A stretch of 64,000 bases of DNA from Sphingomonas vulcanisoli (GCF_011761305.1 NZ_JAAOZC010000010.1:49961-113960), one strand, 5' to 3'; shown: positions 23,864 to 34,331, counted from the first letter of the stretch. The notes: generated by a model from the letters alone, not told the origin. Made by a program: numbers and translations.

Positions 23864-24538
23864 ATGGCCCAACCGCCAGACCATCACGAACCCAAGATCC
23901 GGCATGCCGTGATCCTGTGTCATCCTAGCCCGCACAGCTTCTGCCGCAGCATCGCCACAGCTTATTGCGACGAGGTCGAACGCAATGGCCAGGAATGGGT
24001 GCTGCGCGATCTCTACGCGCTCGATTTCGATCCCGTGCTGCGCGACGACGAGCGGCCCGCCGTCGGGGCGGATCCCAAGCATGATGTCGCGCGCGAGCTG
24101 ACGCAGCTCAGCGGCTGCGACGTGTTCACTTTAATCTATCCGATCTGGTTCGGATCGGCGCCGGCGATGCTCAAGGGCTATATCGACCGGGTCTTCGGGT
24201 CCGGCGTCACCCCGCAAAACGTGCTCCTCCAAAATCGGATCGGCTTTCTCACCGGCCGTTGGCTGTTCAGCATTTCGACGTCCGCGACCAAGGACATCTG
24301 GCTCGACGAGCAGGGGCAATTGGGGTCGATGCGCCAGGGGTTCGATCACTACATCGCGCATGCCTTCGGCATGCACCTCGAGAAGCATATGCACTTCGGT
24401 CACATCCTGCCCGGCGCCAAGACCCGGTGGATCGACCAATATCTCTACGAGGTCCGCGAACAGACCAAGCGCGTCTGCGCGATGGTCCTGGCCCAGGCGC
24501 GACACGCTCAAGCGGCAGCGATCGAACCGGTTGCCTGA
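23864..24538 (+). CDS. NAD(P)H-quinone oxidoreductase, flavodoxin-like fold
   Basis: The 224-aa Flavodoxin_2 family protein shows HAVILCHPSPHSFCRSIA at the flavin site and CDVFTLIYPIWFGSAPAMLKGYIDRVF. Its reaction is NAD(P)H-dependent two-electron quinone reduction. It is related in type to the gene at 4619. The gap to the small membrane protein gene is 27 bases. Confidence 0.88.
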   Translation: MAQPPDHHEPKIRHAVILCHPSPHSFCRSIATAYCDEVERNGQEWVLRDLYALDFDPVLRDDERPAVGADPKHDVARELTQLSGCDVFTLIYPIWFGSAPAMLKGYIDRVFGSGVTPQNVLLQNRIGFLTGRWLFSISTSATKDIWLDEQGQLGSMRQGFDHYIAHAFGMHLEKHMHFGHILPGAKTRWIDQYLYEVREQTKRVCAMVLAQARHAQAAAIEPVA

Positions 24539-24565
24539 ATTCATCCCAAACAGACGGAGGTCATC

Positions 24566-24799
24566 ATGATCGGCACGATATTCTTATGGGCGGCGGTCGC
24601 CGGAGGCGCACTCTTTATCCTCGTACTCGCCTTCGCGACCTACGAGCAGGCCTATCAGGAGCGGAGGGCAAAGCGCCTGTCGCTCGATACTATCGACAAT
24701 CTGGACCGCGCGATCGATCGCTATCTGCCCTCGGCGCAGATGACTGAGGCGGACCGGGTTGCGGCGGCCGCCGCACCCATGATCGACATCGCAGCCTGA
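24566..24799 (+). CDS. Small single-pass membrane protein (77 aa)
   Basis: An N-terminal membrane helix (about residues 3-24, IFLWAAVAGGALFILVLAFA) is followed by a charged cytoplasmic-type tail. GGAGG lies 7 bases before the ATG. It is probably cotranscribed with the quinone reductase before it and the alcohol dehydrogenase after it. The family is unknown. Confidence 0.75.
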   Translation: MIGTIFLWAAVAGGALFILVLAFATYEQAYQERRAKRLSLDTIDNLDRAIDRYLPSAQMTEADRVAAAAAPMIDIAA

Positions 24800-24810
24800 G
24801 GCGATCGGGC

Positions 24811-25833
24811 ATGGCCATGATGCGCGCCGCCGTCGTTCGAGCCTTTGATCAGCCGCTGGTGATCGAGGAACGAGCAATCCCGCAGCCCGGACCGGGCGAA
24901 CTGCTCGTCCGGGTGATCGCGAGTGGCGTCTGCCATACCGATCTTCATGCGGCGCGTGGCGACTGGCCGGTCAAGCCGAGCCTGCCCTTCGTGCCAGGCC
25001 ATGAAGCCGCCGGCTGGGTGGCGGTGGTGGGGCAGGGGGTCAAAGCCTTCAAGGAGGGCGATGCCGTGGGTGTCGCCTGGCTGCACGATGCCTGTAGCCA
25101 CTGCGAATATTGCGAAACCGGCTGGGAGACTCTTTGCGAGCAGCAGCACAATACCGGCTACAGCGTCGATGGCGGCTATGCCGAATATGTCATTGCTGCA
25201 GCCGACTATGTTGCGCGGCTTCCGCCTGGGTCGGACTTCTTTGCGCTCGCACCGATCCTGTGTGCTGGCGTCACCACCTACAAGGGATTGAAGGAAACCG
25301 AAGCGCGCCCAGGAGAATGGGTGGCCATCTCCGGTATCGGAGGTCTCGGCCACGTCGCCGTCCAATATGCCAAGGCGATGGGACTTCATGTCGTCGCGCT
25401 CGACACGACCGACGACAAGCTTGCGCTGGCAAAGTCGCTCGGCGCCGACGCCGCGATCAATGTCGGTACGCCCGATGCGGTCGAGCAAGTGGTCCGACTG
25501 ACCGGGGGCGGTGCTCACGGTGTCCTCGTCACGGCACCTTCGCAGCCCGCGTTTCGTCAGTCGATCGCGATGGCCCGACGGAAGGGCACGGTATCGCTCG
25601 TGGGGCTTCCGCCCGGAGACTTTCCCACGCCGATCTTTGACGTTGTGCTCAAGCGCGTCACGGTTCGCGGATCCATCGTCGGGACGCGCCGCGACCTCGA
25701 CGAGGCCATCGCCTTCGCGGTCGAGGGCAAGGTCCGCTCTTCGGTCACCGTCGATAAGCTCGACAACATCAACGCGGTGTTCGAGCGCCTGAGCGCCGGC
25801 CACGTCGAAGGCCGGATCGTCCTTTCGGTCTAA
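24811..25833 (+). CDS. adhP: Zinc-dependent alcohol dehydrogenase, AdhP type
   Basis: The 340-aa MDR enzyme has catalytic-zinc ligands in GVCHTDLH and GHEAAGWV, the structural-zinc Cys cluster CSHCEYCETGWETLC, and the NAD-binding GIGGLGHVAVQYAKAMG. It would reduce acetaldehyde or oxidise ethanol. Its position in a low-oxygen cluster suggests a fermentative or redox-balancing role (inference). It is full length. Confidence 0.92.
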   Translation: MAMMRAAVVRAFDQPLVIEERAIPQPGPGELLVRVIASGVCHTDLHAARGDWPVKPSLPFVPGHEAAGWVAVVGQGVKAFKEGDAVGVAWLHDACSHCEYCETGWETLCEQQHNTGYSVDGGYAEYVIAAADYVARLPPGSDFFALAPILCAGVTTYKGLKETEARPGEWVAISGIGGLGHVAVQYAKAMGLHVVALDTTDDKLALAKSLGADAAINVGTPDAVEQVVRLTGGGAHGVLVTAPSQPAFRQSIAMARRKGTVSLVGLPPGDFPTPIFDVVLKRVTVRGSIVGTRRDLDEAIAFAVEGKVRSSVTVDKLDNINAVFERLSAGHVEGRIVLSV

Positions 25834-25834
25834 C

Positions 25835-25862
25835 CGGGGGACATTGGGGAAATTGCGTATAA
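25835..25862. promoter_or_regulatory. FixJ-like sequence in the ccoN upstream region (opposite orientation)
   Basis: The minus strand reads TTATACGCAATTTCCCCAAT (25843-25862). The adjoining CGGGGGACATTGG (25835-25847) is repeated exactly at 46843-46855. The site lies 122 bases before the preferred ccoN ATG, or about 65 before the alternative GTG at 25927. It points away from ccoN. Confidence 0.45.
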
Positions 25863-25983
25863 TCGCGACTTTCCCCCCTCCCTAAGACTGCACCCATCCC
25901 TGCCGCACCGGCAGTCAAACACCTCGGTGGACCATGTGGTTCTCCGATCGAGAAAACGCGCGCTCAAAAGGGGGCCAAGTCCA

Positions 25984-27624
25984 ATGGCGGGTATCGACTG
26001 CGTCAGCCGAGCTGGCATCTGGCTGTTCCTAGCGCTGGTCTTATTCGCGGCGTGCGCCGTGTCGGTCGACCAGGCGTTCGCCGTGCATATGGCGCTCTGT
26101 TCGGGTGTCGCCCTGATCTGTGCGTTTCGCGCGATGGGCGAGGTCGGTAAACCGGAGGGGTTGGCGGCTGAAACCGGATATTATGACGAGGTCATCCGCT
26201 GGGGCGTTATCGCCACGGTGTTCTGGGGAGTCGTCGGCTTCCTTGTCGGGATCGTCATCGCCTCCCAGCTGACCTTTCCGCTGCTCAACCTCCATTATGA
26301 TTTCTCCACGTTCGGAAGGCTGCGGCCGCTGCACACGTCGGCGGTGATCTTCGCGTTCGGAGGCAACGCCCTGCTCGCGACGAGCTTCTACGTTGTCCAG
26401 CGGACTTGCCGTGCCAGGCTCGCCTTCCCGGCGCTCTCGCGCTTCGTGTTCTGGGGCTACCAGCTTTTCATCGTGTTGGCGGCGACCGGCTATCTGATGG
26501 GCGTGACCGAGGGCAAGGAATATGCCGAGCCCGAATGGTATGTCGACATTTGGTTGACGATCGTCTGGGTCTGCTACCTGATTGTCTTCGCAGGCACGAT
26601 CGTTCGCCGTAGCGAACCGCACATCTATGTCGCGAACTGGTTCTATCTGAGCTTCATCATCACCGTCGCGATGCTGCACGTGGTGAACAACATCTCGCTG
26701 CCGGTGTCGTGGGTGGGGTCGAAATCCTACTCCGCCTTTTCGGGCGTCCAGGATGCGCTGACCCAGTGGTGGTATGGGCATAACGCGGTCGGCTTCTTTC
26801 TGACCGCCGGCTTCCTCGGCATGATGTATTACTTCGTGCCGAAGCAGGCCGAACGCCCGGTCTACAGCTATCGGCTGTCGATCGTACACTTCTGGTCGCT
26901 GATCTTCCTCTACATCTGGGCCGGGCCGCACCACCTCCACTACACCGCTCTCCCCGATTGGGCGCAGACGCTGGGCGAGGTCTTCTCGATCATGCTCTGG
27001 ATGCCGAGCTGGGGCGGCATGATCAACGGCCTGATGACGCTCAACGGCGCCTGGGACAAGATCCGCACCGATCCGATCATCCGCATGATGGTGGCGGCTC
27101 TCGCCTTCTACGGCATGAGCACCTTCGAAGGCCCGATGATGTCGATCAAGAGCGTGAATTCGCTCAGCCATTATACCAATTGGACGATCGGCCATGTCCA
27201 TTCGGGCGCGCTCGGCTGGAACGGCATGATCACCTTCGGCGCGCTCTATTACATGACGCCGCGCCTTTGGGGTCGCGAGCGCCTCTACTCGCTGCGCATG
27301 ATCAACTGGCACTTCTGGTGCGCGACGCTGGGCATCGTTCTCTATGCCTCGTCGATGTGGGTCGCGGGCATCACGCAGGGCCTGATGTGGCGCGAATATG
27401 GGTCGGACGGCTACCTCGTCTACTCGTTCGCCGAGGTCGTGGCGGCGCTCCACCCTTACTATCTGATCCGGACCCTCGGCGGCCTGCTCTACTTCACGGG
27501 CGCGCTTTTCATGACCTGGAACATCTGGATGACGATCGCCGGCAAGCGCCGCGACGAGGCACCGCTCACGACCGCGGCCTACGACCCGGCGCGCGATCAT
27601 CCGCTCAAGCCTTTCGCCGCATAA
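25984..27624 (+). CDS. ccoN: cbb3-type cytochrome c oxidase subunit I
   Basis: The 546-aa protein is the catalytic heme-copper subunit with about 12 membrane helices. Visible heme and CuB ligand regions include [47 protein letters not shown] and [16 protein letters not shown]. It reduces oxygen to water at high affinity. ATG 25984 with AGGGGG upstream is preferred over the in-frame GTG at 25927. Confidence 0.96.
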   Translation: MAGIDCVSRAGIWLFLALVLFAACAVSVDQAFAVHMALCSGVALICAFRAMGEVGKPEGLAAETGYYDEVIRWGVIATVFWGVVGFLVGIVIASQLTFPLLNLHYDFSTFGRLRPLHTSAVIFAFGGNALLATSFYVVQRTCRARLAFPALSRFVFWGYQLFIVLAATGYLMGVTEGKEYAEPEWYVDIWLTIVWVCYLIVFAGTIVRRSEPHIYVANWFYLSFIITVAMLHVVNNISLPVSWVGSKSYSAFSGVQDALTQWWYGHNAVGFFLTAGFLGMMYYFVPKQAERPVYSYRLSIVHFWSLIFLYIWAGPHHLHYTALPDWAQTLGEVFSIMLWMPSWGGMINGLMTLNGAWDKIRTDPIIRMMVAALAFYGMSTFEGPMMSIKSVNSLSHYTNWTIGHVHSGALGWNGMITFGALYYMTPRLWGRERLYSLRMINWHFWCATLGIVLYASSMWVAGITQGLMWREYGSDGYLVYSFAEVVAALHPYYLIRTLGGLLYFTGALFMTWNIWMTIAGKRRDEAPLTTAAYDPARDHPLKPFAA

Positions 27625-27636
27625 GGAACGAGACCC

Positions 27637-28368
27637 ATGGCAAAGTGGACCAGCCGCCATAAGGCGATCGAGCGGAACGTCACTATATTGGCGGTCCTCG
27701 CCCTGATCGCGGTTGCGATCGGCGGCATCGTCGAGATCGCGCCCCTGTTCTGGATCGAGACGACGGTGAAGCCGGTCGAAGGGGTACGGCCTTATTCGCC
27801 GCTCGAGCTTGCCGGACGCAACATCTACATCCGTGAGGGCTGCTACAGCTGCCACAGCCAGATGATCCGGCCCTTCCGGGACGAAACCGAGCGCTATGGC
27901 CACTACAGCCTGGCTGCCGAGAGCATGTTCGACCATCCCTTCCAATGGGGATCGGAGCGCACCGGTCCGGACCTGGCGCGGGTCGGCGGACGCTACTCGG
28001 ATGAGTGGCACGTCCAGCACCTGAAGGATCCGCGCTCTGTCGTGCCGGAATCGATCATGCCGCCCTACGCTTTCATGGCGGAGCGTGATCTCCAGTTCAA
28101 AAATATCGCCGACCATCTGAAGGCACAGCGCGGCGTGGGCGTCCCTTATACCGACGAGGACATCGCCAATGCGGTTGCCGATCTTCAGACCCAGGCGACG
28201 GGTGACGGCGACAAGGCCGGGCTGCTGAAGCGCTATCCCAAGGCGCAGGCGCGCGATTTCGGCGGAGCCGGTCGGATCACCGAAATGGATGCGCTGGTGG
28301 CCTACCTCCAGAGCATCGGCACCCAGGTCGATTTCAAGGCCGCCGCCGCACAGGAGCAGCCCAAATGA
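27637..28368 (+). CDS. ccoO: cbb3 oxidase monoheme subunit
   Basis: The 243-aa membrane-anchored cytochrome c has one N-terminal helix and a heme c site [12 protein letters not shown]. The axial Met is probably in SIMPPYAF. It passes electrons to CcoN. It follows ccoN by 12 bases, and its stop overlaps the ccoQ start. Confidence 0.96.
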   Translation: MAKWTSRHKAIERNVTILAVLALIAVAIGGIVEIAPLFWIETTVKPVEGVRPYSPLELAGRNIYIREGCYSCHSQMIRPFRDETERYGHYSLAAESMFDHPFQWGSERTGPDLARVGGRYSDEWHVQHLKDPRSVVPESIMPPYAFMAERDLQFKNIADHLKAQRGVGVPYTDEDIANAVADLQTQATGDGDKAGLLKRYPKAQARDFGGAGRITEMDALVAYLQSIGTQVDFKAAAAQEQPK

Positions 28369-28529
28369 TCTACGATAGCCTCCGCCGGATCGCGGACAGC
28401 TGGGGATTGGTCGCGATGTTCGTGCTGTTCACGATCTTCGTCGGCTGGGCGCTGCTCCCCCGCAATCGTGCCACCAACCTGAAAGCAGCCCGCAGCATCT
28501 TCGAGGAAGAGGGGCATTCCGATGTCTGA
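28365..28529 (+). CDS. ccoQ: cbb3 oxidase small subunit (54 aa)
   Basis: It starts [20 protein letters not shown], with a single membrane helix and the FLLFI-type core followed by LLPRN, a typical CcoQ/FixQ protein. The start overlaps the ccoO stop (ATGA), and the stop lies inside the first codons of ccoP. CcoQ stabilises the oxidase. Confidence 0.92.
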   Translation: MIYDSLRRIADSWGLVAMFVLFTIFVGWALLPRNRATNLKAARSIFEEEGHSDV

Positions 28530-29421
28530 CGAAAAGCGCGTCGACGAAGCCACCGGCACCGAGACCGTTGGTCACGAATGGGACGGCATCGAGGAACTCG
28601 ATACGCCGATGCCCCGCTGGTGGCTGATCACCCTGTTCGGGACGATCATCTTCGCGATCGGCTATTGCTTCGCCTATCCGTCGATCCCGCTCCTGCACTC
28701 GTCCACCGCGGGGTATCTTGGCTGGACCAGTCACGGTCAGCTCGATGCCGAGCTTGCGGCGGATCATGCCCGCAAGGCGCCGATCCTGGCGGCGATCGCG
28801 CGCACCCCGATCGAACGGATCGCGGACGACCCCCGACTGCTGGCGGCTGCGCAGGAAGGTGGCAAGGCCGCCTTCAAGGTCAATTGTACGCAGTGCCATG
28901 GCTCCGGGGCCGCCGGCGCCAAAGGCTATCCCAATCTCAACGACGACGATTGGCTGTGGGGTGGCGATATCAAGGCGATCCATCAGACGCTGCAGCACGG
29001 CGTGCGCTATCCCGGCGACGACGCGACACGGATGTCGCAGATGCCCGCTTTCGGTCGCGATGGCATCCTCAAGGCCGAGCAGATCGACGACGTTGTCTCC
29101 TACGTTCGCTTCCTGTCGCATCAGGAGCCGTTCAACATCTCGGCACGGCGCGGCAAGGAGATCTTCGCGCAGAATTGTGCCGCCTGTCATGGCGCGGAGG
29201 GCAAGGGCAATCGCCAGCTCGGCGCGCCGAACCTGACGGACGCCATCTGGCTCTATGGTGGCGATCGCCAGACCATCACAGAGACGGTGACCAACGCCCG
29301 ATATGGCATCATGCCGGCCTGGGGGCAGCGTCTCGACCCGGTGACGGTCAAGATGCTCGCGCTCTATGTCCATTCGCTGGGTGGCGGCGAGAAGCTGCCG
29401 CCGGCCGACCCGGCGAAATGA
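28522..29421 (+). CDS. ccoP: cbb3 oxidase diheme subunit
   Basis: The 299-aa protein has an N-terminal membrane helix (RWWLITLFGTIIFAIGYCF) and two heme c motifs, CTQCHGSG and CAACHGAEG. It accepts electrons from soluble cytochrome c or the bc1 complex. It overlaps ccoQ and ccoG. Confidence 0.96.
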   Translation: MSDEKRVDEATGTETVGHEWDGIEELDTPMPRWWLITLFGTIIFAIGYCFAYPSIPLLHSSTAGYLGWTSHGQLDAELAADHARKAPILAAIARTPIERIADDPRLLAAAQEGGKAAFKVNCTQCHGSGAAGAKGYPNLNDDDWLWGGDIKAIHQTLQHGVRYPGDDATRMSQMPAFGRDGILKAEQIDDVVSYVRFLSHQEPFNISARRGKEIFAQNCAACHGAEGKGNRQLGAPNLTDAIWLYGGDRQTITETVTNARYGIMPAWGQRLDPVTVKMLALYVHSLGGGEKLPPADPAK

Positions 29422-30875
29422 ACGCACCCAACCCTGTGCCCAAACCGACCGGCCGTCTCTTCGAGGGGCGCCGGAAGGTCTTTCCGCGCAAGGTGGACGG
29501 GACGTTCCGGCGGCTGAAATGGGCGATCATGGTCGCGACGCTCGCGATCTACTATCTGACGCCGTGGCTGCGCTGGCACCGCGGTGCCTATGCGCCGGAT
29601 CAGGCGGTGCTGGTCGATCTCGCGCACCGCCGCTTCTACATGTTCTCGATCGAGATCTGGCCGAACGAATTCTATTATGTGGTCGGTCTGCTCGTCATGG
29701 CGGCGGTCGGTCTGTTCCTGGTGACGTCGGCGGTGGGCCGCGCCTGGTGCGGCTATGCCTGCCCGCAGACGGTCTGGACCGACCTGTTCGTGCATGTCGA
29801 GCGCTTCATCGAAGGCGATCGCAACGCCCAGCTGCGTCTCGATCGCGCGCCCTGGGGCGTCGAGAAGCTCGCCAAACGCACTGGCAAGTTTGCCAGCTGG
29901 CTGGTGATCGCGGCCCTGACCGGTGGGGCGTGGATTTTCTATTTCGCCGATGCACCCACGCTCGCGCGGCAATTCATCAGCGGCAACGCCCCGACCGTCG
30001 CCTACGCGACAGTCGGCGTTCTGACGGCGACAACATTCATCTTCGGCGGGCTGATGCGGGAGCAGGTCTGCATTTACATGTGCCCGTGGCCGCGCATTCA
30101 ATCGGCGATGATGGACGAACGCTCGCTGAGCGTGACATACCGGGCCTGGCGCGGCGAACCCCGCACGCGCGGGTTGAAGCGGTCGCAAGAAGCCGAAGGG
30201 CCAGCGGGCGATTGCATCGACTGCGAAGCCTGCATTGCGGTCTGCCCGACCGGGATCGACATTCGCGAGGGGGCGCAGATCGGCTGCATCACCTGCGGCC
30301 TGTGCATCGACGCCTGCGATCAGATGATGACCCGGATCGGTCGCCCGACCCAGCTGATCGGCTATCTGACCGAACTGGATGCCGACCATGAGCGCCGCGG
30401 CGAGGCGGCGATCTCGCCGATCAGGCGGCTCCTCCATCCCCGAACGATCGCTTATTTTCTGATCTGGGCCGGGATCGGCTGTGCGATGCTGTTCGCGCTC
30501 GGCAATCGCGCGCGCATCGGGGTCAGTGTGCTCCAGACGCGCAATCCGATCTGGGTGCGTTTGAGCGATGGCGCCGTTCGCAACGGCTATCTGATCAAGA
30601 TCCGCAACATGGAGGAGCGCCCACGGCGCTTCGCGATCAGCCTCGATGGCATGGATGCGCTGTTGTGGGACGAGCAGAGCGGTCGTGGATCCGCGGCGCG
30701 CCGCATCGTCGTCGCAGCAAATGCCGACCAGGTTGCCCAGCGCCAGATCTTCCTGGCGACGTCCACCAAGGGAGAGGCGCGGACCTCGATCGACTTCACC
30801 GTGCGCGCGCTCGATGCCGAGGGCGGCTCGGCGCGCGCCACCAGCTTCTTCGAACGACCGGAGACCATCCCATGA
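29418..30875 (+). CDS. ccoG: CcoG/FixG ferredoxin-like cupric reductase
   Basis: The 485-aa membrane protein has several helices, motif GRAWCGYACPQTVWTD, and two clustered ferredoxin motifs (CIDCEACIAVCPTGIDI and CITCGLCIDAC). FixG family proteins reduce copper for oxidase assembly. The start overlaps the ccoP stop (ATGA). Confidence 0.95.
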   Translation: MNAPNPVPKPTGRLFEGRRKVFPRKVDGTFRRLKWAIMVATLAIYYLTPWLRWHRGAYAPDQAVLVDLAHRRFYMFSIEIWPNEFYYVVGLLVMAAVGLFLVTSAVGRAWCGYACPQTVWTDLFVHVERFIEGDRNAQLRLDRAPWGVEKLAKRTGKFASWLVIAALTGGAWIFYFADAPTLARQFISGNAPTVAYATVGVLTATTFIFGGLMREQVCIYMCPWPRIQSAMMDERSLSVTYRAWRGEPRTRGLKRSQEAEGPAGDCIDCEACIAVCPTGIDIREGAQIGCITCGLCIDACDQMMTRIGRPTQLIGYLTELDADHERRGEAAISPIRRLLHPRTIAYFLIWAGIGCAMLFALGNRARIGVSVLQTRNPIWVRLSDGAVRNGYLIKIRNMEERPRRFAISLDGMDALLWDEQSGRGSAARRIVVAANADQVAQRQIFLATSTKGEARTSIDFTVRALDAEGGSARATSFFERPETIP

Positions 30876-31330
30876 CACGTCCCTTCACCGGCTGGCACAT
30901 GCTGGCGACGATGGTCGGCTTCTTCGGCATCGTCATCGCGGTCAACGTGTTGATGGCGCGCGAAGCGATCCACACGTTCAGCGGTGAAGTCGTCGAGAAT
31001 AGCTATGTCGCCAGCCAGCGCTTCAATCATTGGCTGGCGGATGCGCGGTCCCAGCAGGCCGCGGGCTGGTCCGCGACGATCGGCGCGGACCCGGACCGCC
31101 ATCTGACTGTGACGGTGCTTCAGAATGGCCATGCCGTGCCGGTCTCAAGCGTCTCGGTCGAGGCCGATCAGCCACTCGATACGATTCTCCCGACGCAACC
31201 ACCGATGCGCGCGCTGGGGGCAGGCCGATTCCAGTCGGCAAAGCCGATTGGCTCCGGCCGCTGGCGCGTTCGCGTCCAGGCCAAGGCCGGCGTGCGCATG
31301 CTTCGGTTCGAACAGGACATCGCGGTATGA
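30872..31330 (+). CDS. ccoH: CcoH/FixH assembly protein
   Basis: The 152-aa protein has an N-terminal membrane helix and a periplasmic beta domain (FixH family), and starts MTRPFTGWHML. It is needed for cbb3 assembly. It overlaps ccoG and ccoI by 4 bases each. Confidence 0.92.
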   Translation: MTRPFTGWHMLATMVGFFGIVIAVNVLMAREAIHTFSGEVVENSYVASQRFNHWLADARSQQAAGWSATIGADPDRHLTVTVLQNGHAVPVSSVSVEADQPLDTILPTQPPMRALGAGRFQSAKPIGSGRWRVRVQAKAGVRMLRFEQDIAV

Positions 31331-33444
31331 ATGCCGATGCTTCGATAGCTCCGTCGTCGACCTTCATCGTCGATGGGCTAAAATGCGCCAGCTGCATCGC
31401 CAAGCTCGAAAATCGCCTGCAGGCGGAGCCCGGCGTGGTGGCGGCGCGGGTCAACTTTACGACACGGCGCCTTCGCGTCGACCATTTCGCCGACCTGAGC
31501 GATGATCGTATCCTGACCGTGATCGGCGAGCTCGGCTTCACCTCGCACCTCCTGGCATCGGACAGCGACGAAAAGGCCCGCTCGGAGACGCGCCGGCTCG
31601 CATTGTGTATGGCGGTTGCCGGCTTCGCAGCGATGAACATCATGCTGCTGTCGGTTTCCATCTGGTCCGGCGCCGACGGCGCGACACGCCAGCTCTTCCA
31701 TTGGCTGTCGGCGCTCATCGCATTTCCCGCGATCGCTTATGCGGGCCGCCCCTTCTTCTCGAGCGCGATCGCCGTACTGCGCAAGGGCCGCACCAACATG
31801 GACGTCCCGATCTCGATCGGCGTGACACTGACGTTGGCGATGAGCCTCTACGAGACGATCATTGGCGGCCCGCACGCCTATTTTGACGGCGTCACCATGC
31901 TGCTGTTCTTTCTGCTGTGCGGGCGTTTTCTCGACAGCGTGATGCGCGCGCGGGCCAGCAATGGCGTGGCGGCATTGCTCGAGAAGCTGCCGAGCGATGC
32001 GACGGTGGTTCTGCCCGATCGGACCATCCGGCGACCGATCGCCGATCTCACGCCCGGCATGCGCGTACTCGTGGCGGCAGGGGAGCGCATCCCGGCGGAT
32101 GGCATCGTCGTGATCGGCGAAAGTGAGGTCGACCGGTCACTGGTCACGGGCGAAAGTCTGCCCGAAAGGGTGTCGGCTGGCACGACGGTGCTGGCCGGCA
32201 CCGTAAACCTCAGCGCGCCGCTCACCATGCTGGTCAGTAAGGCAGCCGACGAGACCGCCATCGCCGACATCGCGCGCCTCATGGAAAATGCAGCGCAGTC
32301 GAAGTCGCTCTACGTGCGGATCGCCGACCGAGCATCGCGTCTCTACGCCCCCGCGGTCCACAGTCTGGCCGCGCTCACCTTCGCCGGCTGGATGCTCGCG
32401 GGGGCCGGTTGGCACGAGGCGGCGACCAACGCGGTCGCGGTATTGATTATCACCTGCCCCTGTGCGCTGGGTCTGGCCGTGCCGATTGCACAGGTCGTTG
32501 TTTCCGGCGCGCTGATGCGCGTCGGCATCCTGCTCAAGGATGGCTCGGCGCTGGAGCGGCTGGCGACGGCGGACGCCGCGATGCTCGACAAGACTGGGAC
32601 GATCACCACCGGGCAGCCATCTATTGTGGACGGGATGCCCGAAAGCAGGGTCGAGCGATCCGTGCTGCTCACGCTGGCGCAGGCGAGCAGGCATCCGGTC
32701 GCGCTCGCGATCGCACGCGACCTGATCGATTCCACGCCGGCTGATCTGTCGGATCTCGCCGAGCGGCCGGGATATGGTTTGTCGGGCCTCTATCAAGGAC
32801 AAGAGGTGATGTTCGGCCGACCTGAATGGGTAGGCTCGGGGCAGCATAGCGATGGCGCGCGCGTCAGCTTCCGGATGGGGAAGGGGACCGTCCACGGCAT
32901 CCGGATGACCGATCCGCCGCGCAGCGATGCCGGGGCGGCGCTGGCGCGCCTGCAGGCGCTAGGACTGCCCTGCACGATCCTCTCCGGCGACGACACTGAG
33001 GTTGTCGACACCATGGTGAAGCGGTTCGATGTCACGGGTGCGGGACGCCTGACCCCGCATGACAAGGTCCAGGCCATCCAATGGGCGCAGGACACGGCCG
33101 GCCGGCACGTTCTGATGGTCGGTGACGGTCTCAACGATGGCCCCGCGCTCAAGGCGGCCTCGGTGTCGATGGCACCCTCGAGCGCCACCGACGTCGGCCA
33201 GATAGCGGCCGACGTCGTGTTCATGGGAGATCGGTTGATGGCGGTGCCGATCGCGGTTGCCGCGTCGCGTCGGTCGATGACGATCGTGCGCGAGAATTTC
33301 GTGCTGGCGGTCGGCTACAATGCGCTGGCGGTGCCGTTGGCGGTGCTCGGCTATGTCACACCCCTCGTGGCGGCGCTGGCGATGTCGGGATCCTCCTTGC
33401 TGGTCGTCGCAAATGCGCTTCGCCTGCGGAGTGCGGCGCGGTGA
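31327..33444 (+). CDS. ccoI: CcoI copper-exporting P1B-type ATPase
   Basis: The 705-aa ATPase has an N-terminal metal-binding CASC motif (LKCASCIAKLE), actuator TGES, the CPC metal channel motif (ITCPCALGLA), phosphorylation site DKTGT and GDGLNDGPAL. FixI-type pumps load copper into cbb3 oxidase. ATG 31327 overlaps the ccoH stop. Confidence 0.95.
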   Translation: MNADASIAPSSTFIVDGLKCASCIAKLENRLQAEPGVVAARVNFTTRRLRVDHFADLSDDRILTVIGELGFTSHLLASDSDEKARSETRRLALCMAVAGFAAMNIMLLSVSIWSGADGATRQLFHWLSALIAFPAIAYAGRPFFSSAIAVLRKGRTNMDVPISIGVTLTLAMSLYETIIGGPHAYFDGVTMLLFFLLCGRFLDSVMRARASNGVAALLEKLPSDATVVLPDRTIRRPIADLTPGMRVLVAAGERIPADGIVVIGESEVDRSLVTGESLPERVSAGTTVLAGTVNLSAPLTMLVSKAADETAIADIARLMENAAQSKSLYVRIADRASRLYAPAVHSLAALTFAGWMLAGAGWHEAATNAVAVLIITCPCALGLAVPIAQVVVSGALMRVGILLKDGSALERLATADAAMLDKTGTITTGQPSIVDGMPESRVERSVLLTLAQASRHPVALAIARDLIDSTPADLSDLAERPGYGLSGLYQGQEVMFGRPEWVGSGQHSDGARVSFRMGKGTVHGIRMTDPPRSDAGAALARLQALGLPCTILSGDDTEVVDTMVKRFDVTGAGRLTPHDKVQAIQWAQDTAGRHVLMVGDGLNDGPALKAASVSMAPSSATDVGQIAADVVFMGDRLMAVPIAVAASRRSMTIVRENFVLAVGYNALAVPLAVLGYVTPLVAALAMSGSSLLVVANALRLRSAAR

Positions 33445-33626
33445 ACGGTCTCGTCATCCTCATCCCGATCGCTTTGACGCTCGGGCTTGCCTCGCTCGCG
33501 GCCTTCTTCTGGGCGGCGCGCTCGGGCCAGTTCGACGACATGGATGGGGCGGGACTGCGCATCCTCATCGACGACGAGGGTCCAAGGGAGCCCGCTTCAC
33601 CTGAACCGGTCATCGGCAAGTCGTGA
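33441..33626 (+). CDS. ccoS: CcoS assembly factor (61 aa)
   Basis: It starts MNGLVILIPIALTLGLASLA, a one-helix protein with FFWAARSGQFDDMDGAGLRIL, the hallmark of CcoS/FixS, which is needed to insert redox cofactors into CcoN. The GTG start overlaps the ccoI stop. It closes the ccoGHIS operon. Confidence 0.93.
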   Translation: MNGLVILIPIALTLGLASLAAFFWAARSGQFDDMDGAGLRILIDDEGPREPASPEPVIGKS

Positions 33627-33705
33627 CGTGCCCGGCATGACCACAAGGTCGCATTTGCCGATGGGGTTACAGCGCGCAGATTGGCTGCGGACCTTCGGAA
33701 AAAAG

Positions 33706-33723
33706 CGCCGACTTTGATCGGCG
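33706..33723 (-). terminator. Hairpin with A/T tract between ccoS and the cache gene
   Basis: CGCCGA and TCGGCG arms enclose a 6-base loop. On the minus strand the hairpin is followed by CTTTTTT (33700-33705). As oriented it would stop minus-strand transcription, although both flanking genes are on the plus strand. Confidence 0.45.
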
Positions 33724-33854
33724 TCTAAGAGCAAGGGTTCGAGAGAGGATAGCCGTCCCGCATCGCCGGATGCCCGCGGTCATGTCGTCGCACGAGTTCA
33801 ACTTGCGACCGGCCTCACGGGGTTCGCTGCCGGCGAGAAGAGGAGGTATATCTG

Positions 33855-34316
33855 ATGCTACCGATCACCCGCTTGCTCATCGCCGGCGTCGCCGCGCTGG
33901 GCCTTCAGGGCGCAGCCCTTGCCGCCCCGCATGCCACCGCCCTTCAGGCCCGGGCCATGCTCGATCACGCCGTCGCGGAGGTAAAATCGGCTGGCGACAA
34001 AGCCGCATTTGCGGAATTCAACCAGCCGAAGGGCGCGTTCAACACAGGCGAACTGTATGTGTTCGTCTTCGATCTGAACGGGATCTATGAGGCCTATGGC
34101 GCGCATCCCGGGTCGGTGGGTCGGGACGTGAAGGATTTGACCGATGCCGAGGGCAAGCCGATCGTGCGCGACATGATCGAAATCGCCCGGACCGCCGGGC
34201 ATGGCCAGGTCAATTATGTATGGTTGAACCGTTCGGACAACCGGATCGAACACAAAATGTCTCTGATCGAGCTGGTCGGCAACCACGTGATCGGCGTCGG
34301 CTATTACCCCAACTGA
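33855..34316 (+). CDS. Secreted single cache domain protein
   Basis: The 153-aa protein has a signal peptide (cut near GAALAAPHA) and a single cache-like domain with LYVFVFDLNGIYEAYGAHPGSVGRDVKDLTD and YVWLNRSDNRIEHKMS. Cache domains bind small ligands. A free periplasmic copy might act as a sensor or scavenger, but no partner kinase domain is attached. It follows the cco operon. Confidence 0.75.
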   Translation: MLPITRLLIAGVAALGLQGAALAAPHATALQARAMLDHAVAEVKSAGDKAAFAEFNQPKGAFNTGELYVFVFDLNGIYEAYGAHPGSVGRDVKDLTDAEGKPIVRDMIEIARTAGHGQVNYVWLNRSDNRIEHKMSLIELVGNHVIGVGYYPN

Positions 34317-34331
34317 CGCCTGCCGGGCCGG

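Noticed and set aside
26041..28116. 691-aa open frame on the minus strand
   Set aside because: It is the antisense shadow of ccoN and ccoO, rich in Arg/His/Asp/Pro with no domain.
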